From assembly GCA_944323285.1 (NCBI GenBank), contig CALURV010000032.1, positions 25,391 to 89,390 on the forward strand: a DNA stretch of 64,000 nucleotides, in the 5' to 3' direction. Shown piece by piece: positions 1 to 9,001 of this stretch; positions within the stretch are counted from its first letter, which is position 1, and the number at the start of each line of letters is the position of its first letter. The DNA comes from Candidatus Gastranaerophilales bacterium (lineage in GTDB: Bacteria; Cyanobacteriota; Vampirovibrionia; Gastranaerophilales; Gastranaerophilaceae). Made by a program: the position numbers and the translations under genes. Under the pieces are notes generated by a model that had not been told where the DNA came from, did no database searches, and saw nothing but the letters and a program-made list of their open reading frames with translations.

Positions 1-823
1 AAAATCAGGCAGATTAACAAAAGAACAAATAAAAGCTGCAAAAACAGAAATTTATATTGCAGAAGGTTCTGATTGGTTCTGGTGGTATGGAGAACCAAAT
101 AATTCAGGACAAGATCATATTTTTGATTTTTTATACAGGGAACACTTAAAAAATGTTTATACAATAATAGAAAAACCAATTCCAAGTTATCTTGAAATGC
201 CATTAATTTCATTTATGGGTAAACCCTTAAGGAATCCGAGAAGAGAAATAACACCGTTAATAAATGGAATGATTAAAGATAATGATGAATGGTTATCGGC
301 AGGTTGTATAGATATTCCTACAGGTCCTATATTACAGGAGAATAAACTATTTAACAGAATATATTTCGGAACGGATAAAAATAATTTATATATAAGATTT
401 GATATTAATAAGTATCTTATGGACAGTAAAGAAAGTTTCAAAGAATATTTTTCAATATATGTTTATATAAAAGTTTATAACAATTCATTTGAAACAACAT
501 CTCCATCAAGAACAACAAACAAAACAGACAGTTTACTTCCCGTGCTTTTGGATGGATACACACATGAAGTTAAATTTGCACTTACAAGCAACAGAAAATA
601 TCCGCTACAATTTTCAAAAGCAGTAAAAGAAGGATTATGGGAATTAAAATGGGGACATCATATAAAATATGTGCATAAAGAAATTTTTGAAGTATCAATT
701 CCTTATGAGGATTTAAATATAGAGCATGGTGAAAGTTTTGATTTCTTCTTTATAACTGGATGCAGCGGAGTTACAGAAGAAATTTATCCTAAAGATATTC
801 CTTTAACTTTAAAAAGACCATAG
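1..823 (+). CDS. GH57 family glycosidase, C-terminal part (5' end outside window)
   Basis: The frame is open from base 2 of the window, so the start lies upstream. The first residues contain A-E-G-S-D-W-F-W-W-Y-G followed by F-D-F-L-Y-R-E-H-L-K-N-V-Y, which is the signature seen near the end of the catalytic region of family 57 alpha-glucan hydrolases/amylopullulanase-like enzymes. About 200 residues of beta-rich C-terminal domain follow. The family acts on alpha-glucans, so a role in glycogen or starch breakdown is likely and fits glgC elsewhere in the window. An internal ATG at 197 is not the true start because the signature lies before it. Substrate specificity cannot be told from this fragment. 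Confidence 0.85.
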   Translation, partial: KSGRLTKEQIKAAKTEIYIAEGSDWFWWYGEPNNSGQDHIFDFLYREHLKNVYTIIEKPIPSYLEMPLISFMGKPLRNPRREITPLINGMIKDNDEWLSAGCIDIPTGPILQENKLFNRIYFGTDKNNLYIRFDINKYLMDSKESFKEYFSIYVYIKVYNNSFETTSPSRTTNKTDSLLPVLLDGYTHEVKFALTSNRKYPLQFSKAVKEGLWELKWGHHIKYVHKEIFEVSIPYEDLNIEHGESFDFFFITGCSGVTEEIYPKDIPLTLKRP

Positions 824-890
824 AATTTAATCTAGTATCGCACTTTGTTACCGAGTCATCCTCGTTAACGAAGTACTCACCTTTTGAAAA
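824..890. repeat. Interspersed hairpin repeat, copy A
   Basis: Directly after the GH57 stop. It shares the run aatttaatctagtatcg and then a hairpin with copies near 18541 and 31138. The stem is ctttgttaccgag (843-855) against ctcgttaacgaag (861-873), loop tcatc, with one mismatch and one G-T wobble. In copy C the wobble is a full A-T pair. The shared sequence continues as tactcacctttt. Function unknown; either an intergenic structural repeat or the relic of a dispersed element. Confidence 0.6.
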
Positions 891-898
891 TGCTACTC

Positions 899-926
899 AA
901 AAAAAACCCTTCTTTAATAAGAAGGG
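899..926 (-). terminator. Orphan intrinsic terminator on the minus strand
   Basis: Read on the minus strand, this is a perfect 8-bp stem (cccttctt/aagaaggg, 907-926, loop of 4) followed by eight T residues (899-906). There is no T-tract on the plus side, so it works only for minus-strand transcription, yet both neighbouring genes lie on the plus strand. It implies a small unannotated minus-strand transcript starting somewhere between about 930 and 1115, or antisense to the UDG gene. Confidence 0.6.
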
Positions 927-1062
927 GATGAGCACTAAGAATAAGCAATCAGAAGAGTTGAGGATTTACTTTTTTATAATAAATTATTTTCCTTTTGTAT
1001 TCATTACACTTAATGACTATCTTTATTAGTTATACTTTTGTTTAAAAAAGCTTATATCTCAT

Positions 1063-1091
1063 TTGTATTGTTATTATAAGTAAGGTAAAAT
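1063..1091 (+). promoter_or_regulatory. Predicted promoter for the UDG gene
   Basis: TTGTAT (1063-1068), a 17-bp spacer and TAAAAT (1086-1091), placed about 20 bases before a weak ribosome site and the ATG at 1118. This is a sigma-70-like arrangement. The stretch 927-1062 before it shows no gene that I can support. Confidence 0.4.
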
Positions 1092-1117
1092 AGTCTTATT
1101 GAATAGGGAATTATAAA

Positions 1118-1699
1118 ATGTTAGAAAAAGAAATTAAATTAGAAAGATTAAAAGAAGAATGCAAAAATTGTCATAAGTGTGAACTGGGAAAAACAAGAAA
1201 TAATATAGTTTTTTCTGACGGAAGCACAAATGCTAAAATAATGTTAATAGGAGAAGCACCCGGTGCCGATGAAGATAAAACAGGTATACCTTTTGTTGGA
1301 AGAGCCGGTAAATTACTGACAAAATTAATTGAAGAATCTAATCTTTCAAGAGAAAAAGATTTTTATATTGCAAATACAGTAAAATGCAGACCACCTGAAA
1401 ACAGAGTACCAAAAGATGAAGAAAAAAAAGAATGTGAAAAATATCTTTTAGAACAAATAAAGCTAATTCAACCAAAGGTTATAGTTTTATGCGGAGCCAC
1501 CTCTGCAAAATCTTTTTTAGGTGAAAAAATTAAAATTTCACAAATCAGAGGACAATGGTTTAAAATTCTTGATAATATAGATGCCACTGTAATATTTCAT
1601 CCTTCATTTTTACTAAGGAATCATTCAGAACAAGAAGGTTCACCAAGGTGGCTTACAAAAAATGATTTAAAAAAAATTAAAGAATTTATTTTAAAATAA
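1118..1699 (+). CDS. Type-4 (family 4) uracil-DNA glycosylase
   Basis: 193 residues, the normal length for family 4 enzymes. It removes uracil from DNA as the first step of base-excision repair. The sequence shows the N-terminal cysteine cluster C-K-N-C-H-K-C, the catalytic motif G-E-A-P-G-A-D-E-D, the conserved V-K-C-R-P-P-E-N-R segment, a further cysteine (K-E-C-E-K-Y-L), and the late motif F-H-P-S-F-L-L-R. The spaced cysteines are those that bind a 4Fe-4S cluster in this family. The gene stands alone, with its own predicted promoter and no partner genes. Confidence 0.92.
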   Translation: MLEKEIKLERLKEECKNCHKCELGKTRNNIVFSDGSTNAKIMLIGEAPGADEDKTGIPFVGRAGKLLTKLIEESNLSREKDFYIANTVKCRPPENRVPKDEEKKECEKYLLEQIKLIQPKVIVLCGATSAKSFLGEKIKISQIRGQWFKILDNIDATVIFHPSFLLRNHSEQEGSPRWLTKNDLKKIKEFILK

Positions 1700-1719
1700 T
1701 ATGTCATAGAAAAAATTAA

Positions 1720-1763
1720 CAATAAGCTGAAAATGTGAGTTTATTTTTCTCGGACAAACTTAA
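1720..1763. repeat. Two-module intergenic repeat, copy D (first module inverted)
   Basis: Bases 1744-1763 match 31310-31329 at 19 of 20 positions in the same orientation. Bases 1720-1739 match 31285-31304 at 18 of 20 positions, but as the reverse complement. The gap between modules is 4 bases here and 5 there, so the first module has been flipped in place. It lies downstream of the UDG gene; function unknown. Confidence 0.5.
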
Positions 1764-1915
1764 ACATTTGTAATATTTCTTTTTTTCAAAATTCAGTCAT
1801 TATAAGCTTTTCAAGAATATTGATATTAACTAAACAAAAATAATATCTTAAAACATGCCGATATGTCTTATGTTTGATAAAATAAAAATTAACAAAGTAA
1901 AATAGAGAGTATAAA

Positions 1916-4357
1916 ATGTCTGCAGATAATAATTATAATGAAATTTTAGAAGAAGTATGCGAAAAATTAAATAGCCTTGATTCTATAAAAGAATTAGATA
2001 TGCTTGATATAAAAAATTCAGTAGAATCAATAGAAAATTTAATTACTGATACACAAGCTAAATTAAATTTTCAAGAAATAAAAGAAAAGCTTGAAAATCT
2101 TGCTTTTCAAGTAGACAGCTGTAATGAAACTCTTCTAAAAGACTTATATAATGATCTAAATGAATTAAAAGAAAAATATACAGGTATTGGTGCTTATTTA
2201 GAAAATATTCAAAACGTACAAAATCTTTCTCTTACAAGTGCTGAATTTGAAGAATACCAAAAGCAACAGCTTGATTTAGCTTTAAAAACTAACGAAAATA
2301 TTTTTAACGAATTAAATGTTATAAAAGAAAAATCAACAGTCGTAGATAATACAGAAAGTCTAAAATTATTAGAAACACAACTCTCTACTTTACACAAAAG
2401 CTTAACTGAATATATTGAACAAATACTTACAAAAATTGATAAAACTCCAAATATCGAAGAAATCGGTTCAGTAATGTCCGATATGGCTAGTATAAATCAG
2501 AAAAATATAAAACAAACAAATGAACTTATAAAAACATTTGAATCAAATTTCAATAATTTTAAGAATAAAGAATTTTCAAATCAAATATCAAAAATTAGTG
2601 AAATATATGATAGTTTAAATATAATTCACGCTTGGATTGAAAAAGTAGGATTTTTGAATAAATCAATAGAAAATGTATATGCAAGATTAGGTGCAAATAT
2701 TGATTTTGATGATGTATCAGAAAAAATAGACATTATCTATGAAAATATTTCAGCTTTAAATAACTGGACAATGAAAGTTGATAATATTGATGGGAATATG
2801 GCGGATGTTCAATCCAAAATTGCAGCATTAAGTTCTTGTTTAGAAGATACAAAAAATATAACAACAGCAATTAATAATATTAAAAACAGATTAGATGCTT
2901 CTTTTTCAGAAAATATAGATTTAGAAGATTTATCCAATAAAATGGATATTGTTTATGAAAATCTTACAACATTAAATGAATGGGCAGGTAAAGTTGATAA
3001 TATTTCGGAAAAAGTATCATCAATAAATACTGCTTTTGAAGAAGATTTAATAACATCTAAAATAGATTTAATTTACGATAATATAAGTGTTTTGAATAAC
3101 TGGGTAAGCAAAATTGACGGTATTGCACAAAAAAGTGAAGAATTAGATACAAAATTCACAAAAACTAACGATAGTCTAAATGTAAAAATTGAAGAAATAG
3201 CGCAAAATCTTTCCAGTGCAAATAAAATTATCGAAGATGTACCAAATATTAAAGATAATTTAGAAGCACTATCCAATGAATTAAATTTAATCACAAGAAC
3301 AACTAAAAATGAAACAGAGTCATATATATATACTCTTTTAGATATTGAATCTGACTTTTTAAAATTACATAAATTTTTAGATGATAAAACAGAGAAAACA
3401 AATCAGGATATCAATTCATTAAAAGAGTATTTTGAAGAATTAAATGATGATATTGCAAGTATAAGTAAAAGAACAAATAAATTAATTTTATCAGCAGATG
3501 ATGCAAACAAAGAATTTAAAAATCATCTTGAAATGTTCAAAAATACAATATTAGAGTTAGATACACAAAGACAGGAATTTAATCCGGAATTAAAATTCTC
3601 TATAATAGGAGAAAAACTGTCTCATATAGGATTGTTGCTTCAAAATACTTTAAATACAGGTAAGAACTTAAATACTGCCTTTATTTATCTTGCAGAATGG
3701 ATTGATGCAACAGGAAATATTTTAAATTCAATGCAAGATAATATTTTAGAAATAAAAACACAAACAACTAAAAATGATTCCCCTATTGATATAACTCCTG
3801 ATTTAGCTGAATTAAAAGACAAAATTTCAACAAGTATATCAAAAGTAGATACTTTAGAAGAAATCTTTATTAATTATAAAAATGAAGATATTTCAGAAAT
3901 AAAAAGTTTACTAACAGGAATTATTGTTCAATTAAATACAGCTTTAACACCTGATATTGACTCATTAAATGAAAGAATAGATAAATTATCAGAAGAAAAT
4001 AACAATAAACTTTCAGAACTTGAAATTTTATTAAAAGAAAAAATAAAGCAACAAGAAAAACAAATTATATCTTTAGAAGAAAAAGTTGATACTCTAAATT
4101 CAAAATTTGAAAAACTAATTGAAGCAATGAGCGAAGAAAATAAAAATTATGAAATAAAGGATATTTTAAATTATTTAACAACACAAATTGCTTCAACAAA
4201 TGAAACATTATTAAATCAGCAAAATGCAATTAATTCAATTAACGAAACACTAAATAATCAACAAAAAACAAATACAGTAATAGATGAAGTTGCAAATAAA
4301 CTTTCAAGTTTTGATAATAACATAAATAAAATTGTTTCTTATATTGAAGAAGAATAA
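1916..4357 (+). CDS. Large helical/coiled-coil protein with internal repeats, unknown function
   Basis: 813 residues, rich in Glu, Lys, Asn, Ile and Leu, with heptad-like patterning over most of its length. I see no signal peptide, membrane segment or enzymatic motif. A repeat unit occurs about four times between residues roughly 220 and 420: forms such as K-I-D-I-I-Y-E-N-I-S-A-L-N-N-W, K-M-D-I-V-Y-E-N-L-T-T-L-N-E-W and K-I-D-L-I-Y-D-N-I-S-V-L-N-N-W, each followed by a K-V/I-D-x-I segment. A related A-E-W-I-D segment appears later. This looks like an elongated scaffold or filament-type protein. The RBS is gagag just before the ATG. Its 3' end converges on the next gene with only five bases between. 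I do not recognise the family. Confidence 0.8.
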   Translation: MSADNNYNEILEEVCEKLNSLDSIKELDMLDIKNSVESIENLITDTQAKLNFQEIKEKLENLAFQVDSCNETLLKDLYNDLNELKEKYTGIGAYLENIQNVQNLSLTSAEFEEYQKQQLDLALKTNENIFNELNVIKEKSTVVDNTESLKLLETQLSTLHKSLTEYIEQILTKIDKTPNIEEIGSVMSDMASINQKNIKQTNELIKTFESNFNNFKNKEFSNQISKISEIYDSLNIIHAWIEKVGFLNKSIENVYARLGANIDFDDVSEKIDIIYENISALNNWTMKVDNIDGNMADVQSKIAALSSCLEDTKNITTAINNIKNRLDASFSENIDLEDLSNKMDIVYENLTTLNEWAGKVDNISEKVSSINTAFEEDLITSKIDLIYDNISVLNNWVSKIDGIAQKSEELDTKFTKTNDSLNVKIEEIAQNLSSANKIIEDVPNIKDNLEALSNELNLITRTTKNETESYIYTLLDIESDFLKLHKFLDDKTEKTNQDINSLKEYFEELNDDIASISKRTNKLILSADDANKEFKNHLEMFKNTILELDTQRQEFNPELKFSIIGEKLSHIGLLLQNTLNTGKNLNTAFIYLAEWIDATGNILNSMQDNILEIKTQTTKNDSPIDITPDLAELKDKISTSISKVDTLEEIFINYKNEDISEIKSLLTGIIVQLNTALTPDIDSLNERIDKLSEENNNKLSELEILLKEKIKQQEKQIISLEEKVDTLNSKFEKLIEAMSEENKNYEIKDILNYLTTQIASTNETLLNQQNAINSINETLNNQQKTNTVIDEVANKLSSFDNNINKIVSYIEEE

Positions 4358-4362
4358 TCCAT

Positions 4363-7188
4363 TTAGTTATTTTTTTTAGGAACTATTGTTATTAATTCTC
4401 CATTATTTGAAAAAACAGTTTCAATCCTTTTATTATTAAACAGAAAATCAGCTATAATTCTATGAGTTAAATCTGACCCTTTAATTGAAATAGGCGAAGA
4501 AGAATAAATCGTTGCAAACAAATTTTTCAACATTTGTTTTGTTTCTTCAGAATACAGATTTTCAATAGGTAAATCATTTGCCAACGCAAATCTATCAATT
4601 GTTCTTAATCTTGCATGCATTGTAACATTAGGGATTTTGCTATTATCACCAGAATAATTAATCCAATCATTAGAATTAACAAAATCAATAAATTCCTGCG
4701 GCAAAACTTTTTCTACTGCTTTTATATAAATATAATCAGAGCAATCATCATTAAGCATTAAGCTATGTTTATCAATTTTTAGTTTTTCTACAAGATTTTT
4801 ATATGATTCATCAGTAAGCCCATATCTAGATACTATTTCTTGAGCGATTCTAAATCTTGAATATTCAAATTGCCTATCTTTAAAAGTTCTCGGAAGTGAA
4901 TGAATAAAATTAGCTGATTGAGGAACATTTGCAAGTTGTTTTACTAAATCATTAATGTATCCGGCATTTATATTTAATCTATTATCAAATATTGAAGAAT
5001 CAATATTTAGTATATTATCATTGTTAATACAAATAGGAATATTCACTTCATCAATTTTAGACTGTAAAAAAGATAATGTATGTTTTATCTTTGTAAAATC
5101 AATTTCAATAGGTAACGACTGAAGCCAAGTTATTATATTACCAACATTTCCATCTTCACCTTGGTATATTTTAAAGAAACTACCTAAAGTTTTCAAAGAA
5201 TCTATTTGTCTATTTGCAATTAAAGTCAATATTTCTCTGCCATTTTCCTTGAAAATAGAAGAAGAAATAAATTGAGATAAATAAGGTTTAGATTTATGTA
5301 AAAATCCTGATTTTGTGAGTGCAGATATTAATTCATAAGATTTATCCGGATTTTTTTCATCAAAAACTGTTTGTATTATATCTAAACAATTTTGCCTATA
5401 GTTTGATTCTTCGTCAGAATTATCAAATTTAATCTTATTATCAGCTATAAACTGCAAAAGACTTTCTCGTGCCTGAAAGAAGTCTGCAAATTTATCAAAT
5501 TCATTTGTTTTTTGTTCATATTCTTCAGAATTATTAATATTAAAACTTACTATTTTCTCAAGAATTTCAGAAATATTCTGACCATCTTCAGGGATAATAT
5601 CCTTAAATTCCGTATAAATATCAAATTCCGTTTTACCTATAAAATATCCGGTAGTATTTGATTTAATAAAGGCAGATATTGCATCTTTTACTGTTTCAAA
5701 TTTTTCTTTTTCTTCTTGTAATAACTCAAAAACAGAAATATTTTTTTGTTTTGCGTCTTTAAATAAATCTTTAGAATCAGAGTATCTAAATAAATCAACA
5801 AAGTTAGCCAATTCTAAAGATGACATCTCTTTATTCTTGCTATTTTTAACTCTATTATATAAATTTAAGAAAGATTCACTATTTTTGAGGTCAAATCTTT
5901 TAATAAGATTTAATAGCTCGTTAAGTTTATCAACATCTTCATTATTAGCTGTATATACAGCATTGATAATGTCCTTAAATTTTTTATAGATATCTCGTGC
6001 TATAGAAATATGAACGCCTTGAACATCTGATATATATTGCGATAATGACTCATAGTTTAACAAATTAGTCAATACATCATTATCAGAAACAAAAGATTTT
6101 CCAGCTATTGCATTAAATTCATTTATTTGTATATTGCTCTCAGATAGAGTTTGATAAAAATTAATTTTATCTTCAGGAGTTTCAAAGTTATGGAATAAGT
6201 CAGCAACAGACTTTAGAGATTGTGCTTTGATTTTATCTGAAGTAACTGCAACATCAATATATCTTTCTAGTCCGGAAAGACTTTCTCCCTCATTTTTTTT
6301 GTATAAATAATCAATTATACTATTTAAATCATTATATACTTTTTCTGCTCTACAAGAACTACATTTAGGATTAGCCTTTAATATTTCCGACAATAGCTCA
6401 ATTTTTCTATCATAAGTTCTATATAAATAATCTATAGCATCAAATTTATCAGAAATACTATCAAAATTATTAAAATCAGGTTTTAAATGAGAATATTTTT
6501 CATCAAACTCTTTAGAATTATTAATTCCAATTTGTCTTAGAAATACCGGATATTTATTTAAAACGCTATAATCAGGATTTTCAGAATCCTCCTCCTGATT
6601 ATATAAATATAATAATAAATCAGGATACCTTGAGAAATCATTTTTACTATTTAACAAACCATATATTTTAACAGCTTCAATATTCTGACCTGCAAATATT
6701 TTTCTTATATCAGGATTGCTGCCATATAATCTCATGAAATTTTCAAGATTAAAAACTTTCGTAATACCAGCATCAGTAAATAATTTATTAAAATAATCTA
6801 TATCACTAGTTAAATCAGCAAAAATATAATTATTAAAATTTTCTATTTTTTCATTTCTTGCAGCACTAAGACCTTGCCTAAATTTTTTATTAGAAAGAAT
6901 TTCAAAATATCCTTCTAATATAATTTCTTGTTTATTATAATGTAATATATCTCCTAAAGAATCTAAAAAAATATTTGATGATCCGAGAAATAAATCAAGA
7001 GTCCTTGAAAAAACAGAAGAAAATAAATCATCAGAACCATCACTAGCTCCAAAAGATACATTAGATTTTTGAAAAACATCACTTGTTAAGTTATTCTTAT
7101 ATGGACAACTTGTAAAATGAGAATTATTTGTCTTTTTATTATTTATATTCTTATCAGAATTAATTGAATTTATACTATGAATTATCAA
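4363..7188 (-). CDS. Large lineage-specific protein with N-terminal V-S-F-G-A motif and compact C-terminal domain
   Basis: 941 residues, mostly helical. It starts M-I-I-H-S-I-N-S-I-N, then has a low-complexity Asn/Ser/Lys stretch and the motif N-V-S-F-G-A near residue 45. There is no Sec signal peptide. The middle is long and alpha-helical without a recognised domain. The last ~90 residues form a compact domain with T-M-H-A-R-L-R-T-I-D-R-F and, at the end, T-V-F-S-N-N-G-E-L-I-T-I-V. This His/Arg helix followed by a terminal beta hairpin resembles in layout the BECR-fold toxin RNases, but that is only a visual similarity. The RBS is aaaggg before the ATG. It follows murQ on the same strand after 59 bases of AT-only sequence. 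Function unknown; secreted or effector protein is one possibility. Confidence 0.8.
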   Translation of the reverse strand: MIIHSINSINSDKNINNKKTNNSHFTSCPYKNNLTSDVFQKSNVSFGASDGSDDLFSSVFSRTLDLFLGSSNIFLDSLGDILHYNKQEIILEGYFEILSNKKFRQGLSAARNEKIENFNNYIFADLTSDIDYFNKLFTDAGITKVFNLENFMRLYGSNPDIRKIFAGQNIEAVKIYGLLNSKNDFSRYPDLLLYLYNQEEDSENPDYSVLNKYPVFLRQIGINNSKEFDEKYSHLKPDFNNFDSISDKFDAIDYLYRTYDRKIELLSEILKANPKCSSCRAEKVYNDLNSIIDYLYKKNEGESLSGLERYIDVAVTSDKIKAQSLKSVADLFHNFETPEDKINFYQTLSESNIQINEFNAIAGKSFVSDNDVLTNLLNYESLSQYISDVQGVHISIARDIYKKFKDIINAVYTANNEDVDKLNELLNLIKRFDLKNSESFLNLYNRVKNSKNKEMSSLELANFVDLFRYSDSKDLFKDAKQKNISVFELLQEEKEKFETVKDAISAFIKSNTTGYFIGKTEFDIYTEFKDIIPEDGQNISEILEKIVSFNINNSEEYEQKTNEFDKFADFFQARESLLQFIADNKIKFDNSDEESNYRQNCLDIIQTVFDEKNPDKSYELISALTKSGFLHKSKPYLSQFISSSIFKENGREILTLIANRQIDSLKTLGSFFKIYQGEDGNVGNIITWLQSLPIEIDFTKIKHTLSFLQSKIDEVNIPICINNDNILNIDSSIFDNRLNINAGYINDLVKQLANVPQSANFIHSLPRTFKDRQFEYSRFRIAQEIVSRYGLTDESYKNLVEKLKIDKHSLMLNDDCSDYIYIKAVEKVLPQEFIDFVNSNDWINYSGDNSKIPNVTMHARLRTIDRFALANDLPIENLYSEETKQMLKNLFATIYSSSPISIKGSDLTHRIIADFLFNNKRIETVFSNNGELITIVPKKNN

Positions 7189-7247
7189 CTTACATCCCTT
7201 TTTCTTAAATAGTAGAAAGAATATAAATAATAATTATTGCTTAATTA

Positions 7248-8150
7248 TTAATTTTTATTACAATAATCAAAAGCCTTTCTCAATATTCCATTATTATTTT
7301 TCAAAATTTCAACAGCTTCATCAAAAGAAATGGAATATTTTAACTGTAAAATTGCCTCTTTAACATTATAAGAATTTTCTTCAAGAATATTTTTAGCTTC
7401 ATCTATTGATACATCTGCAATTTGAGAAACAATTCTTTGAGCTCTTTCTTTTAGTTTAATATTGGTAGGTTTCACATCTATCATAAAATTTTTATATACT
7501 TTGCCAATTTTGACCATAGAAGCTGTAGTAAGCATATTAAGCACCATTTTTTGAGCAGTTCCTGCTTTCATTCTGGTAGAACCTGTAATTACCTCTGGAC
7601 CTGTTTCAAGGCAGATTGAGATATCTGAATATTTTATAATTTCAGCATTTTTGTTACAAGTTACAGCAATTGTTTTAGATTGTTTTTCTTTAGCAAGTTT
7701 TAAAATTTCAACAACATAATTGGCATTACCGCTTGCAGAAATAGCAACAACAGTATCTGAAGAAGAAACATTTAAATTATTAAAATCAACTAAAGCAAGT
7801 TCAATAGAATCTTCAGCCCCTTCAATAGCAAATCTTAAAGCTTTATCCCCTCCGGCAATAATACCTTGCACCATTTCATCAGGTGTATTAAAAGTAGGCG
7901 GACACTCAGACGCATCCAAAACACCAAGTCTGCCGCTTGTTCCTGCTCCAAAATATAAAAGCCTGCCGCCTTTTATAAAATTATTTGAAATTATATCAAT
8001 CGCTTTTGCAATATTTTCAAGCTGTTTTGAAACTTCATTTGCTACTTTCATATCCTCATCATTTATCATTTTTGCAATTTCATAAGAGGTTGATGTATCA
8101 ATGTTTATAGTATTAATGTTAGTTTTTTCAGTAATAATTAAATCTTTCAT
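7248..8150 (-). CDS. murQ: N-acetylmuramic acid 6-phosphate etherase
   Basis: 300 residues, the family length. MurQ cleaves the lactyl ether of MurNAc-6-phosphate to give GlcNAc-6-phosphate, a step of peptidoglycan recycling in the cytoplasm. The SIS fold carries F-G-A-G-T-S-G-R-L-G and L-D-A-S-E-C-P-P-T-F, whose Glu (about residue 82) is the catalytic acid. Further motifs are G-G-D-K-A-L-R and I-T-G-S-T-R-M-K-A-G-T-A. The C-terminal ~50 residues look like the small helical UBA-like domain. It overlaps the end of ispE by 4 bases, so it is translationally coupled in the rsmA-ispE-murQ operon. Confidence 0.96.
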   Translation of the reverse strand: MKDLIITEKTNINTINIDTSTSYEIAKMINDEDMKVANEVSKQLENIAKAIDIISNNFIKGGRLLYFGAGTSGRLGVLDASECPPTFNTPDEMVQGIIAGGDKALRFAIEGAEDSIELALVDFNNLNVSSSDTVVAISASGNANYVVEILKLAKEKQSKTIAVTCNKNAEIIKYSDISICLETGPEVITGSTRMKAGTAQKMVLNMLTTASMVKIGKVYKNFMIDVKPTNIKLKERAQRIVSQIADVSIDEAKNILEENSYNVKEAILQLKYSISFDEAVEILKNNNGILRKAFDYCNKN

Positions 8151-9001
8151 AAAACTTCTTCAACTCCTTTTGAAATTGTTTTTAAATTTTCAAAAATCTC
8201 ATAATTATTTCTATTTAAATCAGTTTCGATTTTATCATTCAAAACAAAAAATGTTGAACCGCTTCCTGACATTAAAGAATCTTTAACTTTATGTTTAATT
8301 ATTCTCAATTGTTCATAATAAGGAAACAAAGCATATTCTAAACTGTTATATATAAGAGATTTATCAAACTGACCTTTTTTTAATAAATCTTTCAATTTAG
8401 TAGTATTATCAGGATTTGATTTATCAATTAGTTTAGCAAAATTCATATAAGCTTCTTTTGCGCTGATACCAAGATTTTTAGGTTTTATTAAAGAAATACT
8501 TTGTTCAAAAAAAGGAATAGATTCAATAATTTCACCTCGTCCTAAGCAAAGTGCACACCCGCCATTTAAACAGAAATTCAAATCAGAACCTAATTTTGCA
8601 CATAATAAGTTAATTTCATCATCAGATAAAATATTTTCATATAATTTATTTAAAGCGTATAAAGTTGCTGCAGCATCAGTGCTTCCGCCGGCAAGTCCTG
8701 CTGCTATAGGAATATTTTTTTCTATATAAACATTTAATTTAACATTGCTGACCAATATTTTCTCAAAAAATTTTACAGCAGCCTTATATATAAGATTTGA
8801 TTCATTATAAGGAATTTCTTTAGAATTACCATTTAATATAATCTCTAATTTATTTGAATTTTCTAATTCAAAAATCAAATAGTCATATAAACTTATTGCC
8901 TGCATTATAGATTGAATATTATGAAAACCGTCATCACGTCTATTTAATACTTCAAGAGTTAAATTAACTTTAGCAGGAGCTTTTACTTTTATTCTTTTCA
9001 T
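8147..9001 (-). CDS. ispE: 4-diphosphocytidyl-2-C-methyl-D-erythritol kinase
   Basis: 284 residues. IspE phosphorylates CDP-methylerythritol in the MEP route to isoprenoid precursors, which fits a bacterium of cyanobacterial descent. The N-terminal K-A-P-A-K-V-N-L-T-L-E-V and the GHMP-kinase ATP loop P-I-A-A-G-L-A-G-G-S-T-D-A-A-A are clear; a late S-G-S-G-S-T-F motif is also present. It overlaps rsmA and murQ by 4 bases at each end, which indicates a tightly coupled operon. The rsmA-ispE pairing is common in bacteria. Confidence 0.96.
   Translation of the reverse strand: MKRIKVKAPAKVNLTLEVLNRRDDGFHNIQSIMQAISLYDYLIFELENSNKLEIILNGNSKEIPYNESNLIYKAAVKFFEKILVSNVKLNVYIEKNIPIAAGLAGGSTDAAATLYALNKLYENILSDDEINLLCAKLGSDLNFCLNGGCALCLGRGEIIESIPFFEQSISLIKPKNLGISAKEAYMNFAKLIDKSNPDNTTKLKDLLKKGQFDKSLIYNSLEYALFPYYEQLRIIKHKVKDSLMSGSGSTFFVLNDKIETDLNRNNYEIFENLKTISKGVEEVL

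Noticed and set aside
824..890. Copy A of the hairpin repeat as a coding remnant (reverse frame S/N-E-D-D-S-V-T-K)
   Set aside because: Copies A and C keep the frame, but copy B has a stop codon and two of the three base differences examined change amino acids; the RNA stem explains the conservation better.
7189..7247. Terminator between murQ and the 941-aa gene
   Set aside because: The only inverted repeat (taataatta/taattatta) is AT-only and lacks a clear T-tract, so it is weak evidence.
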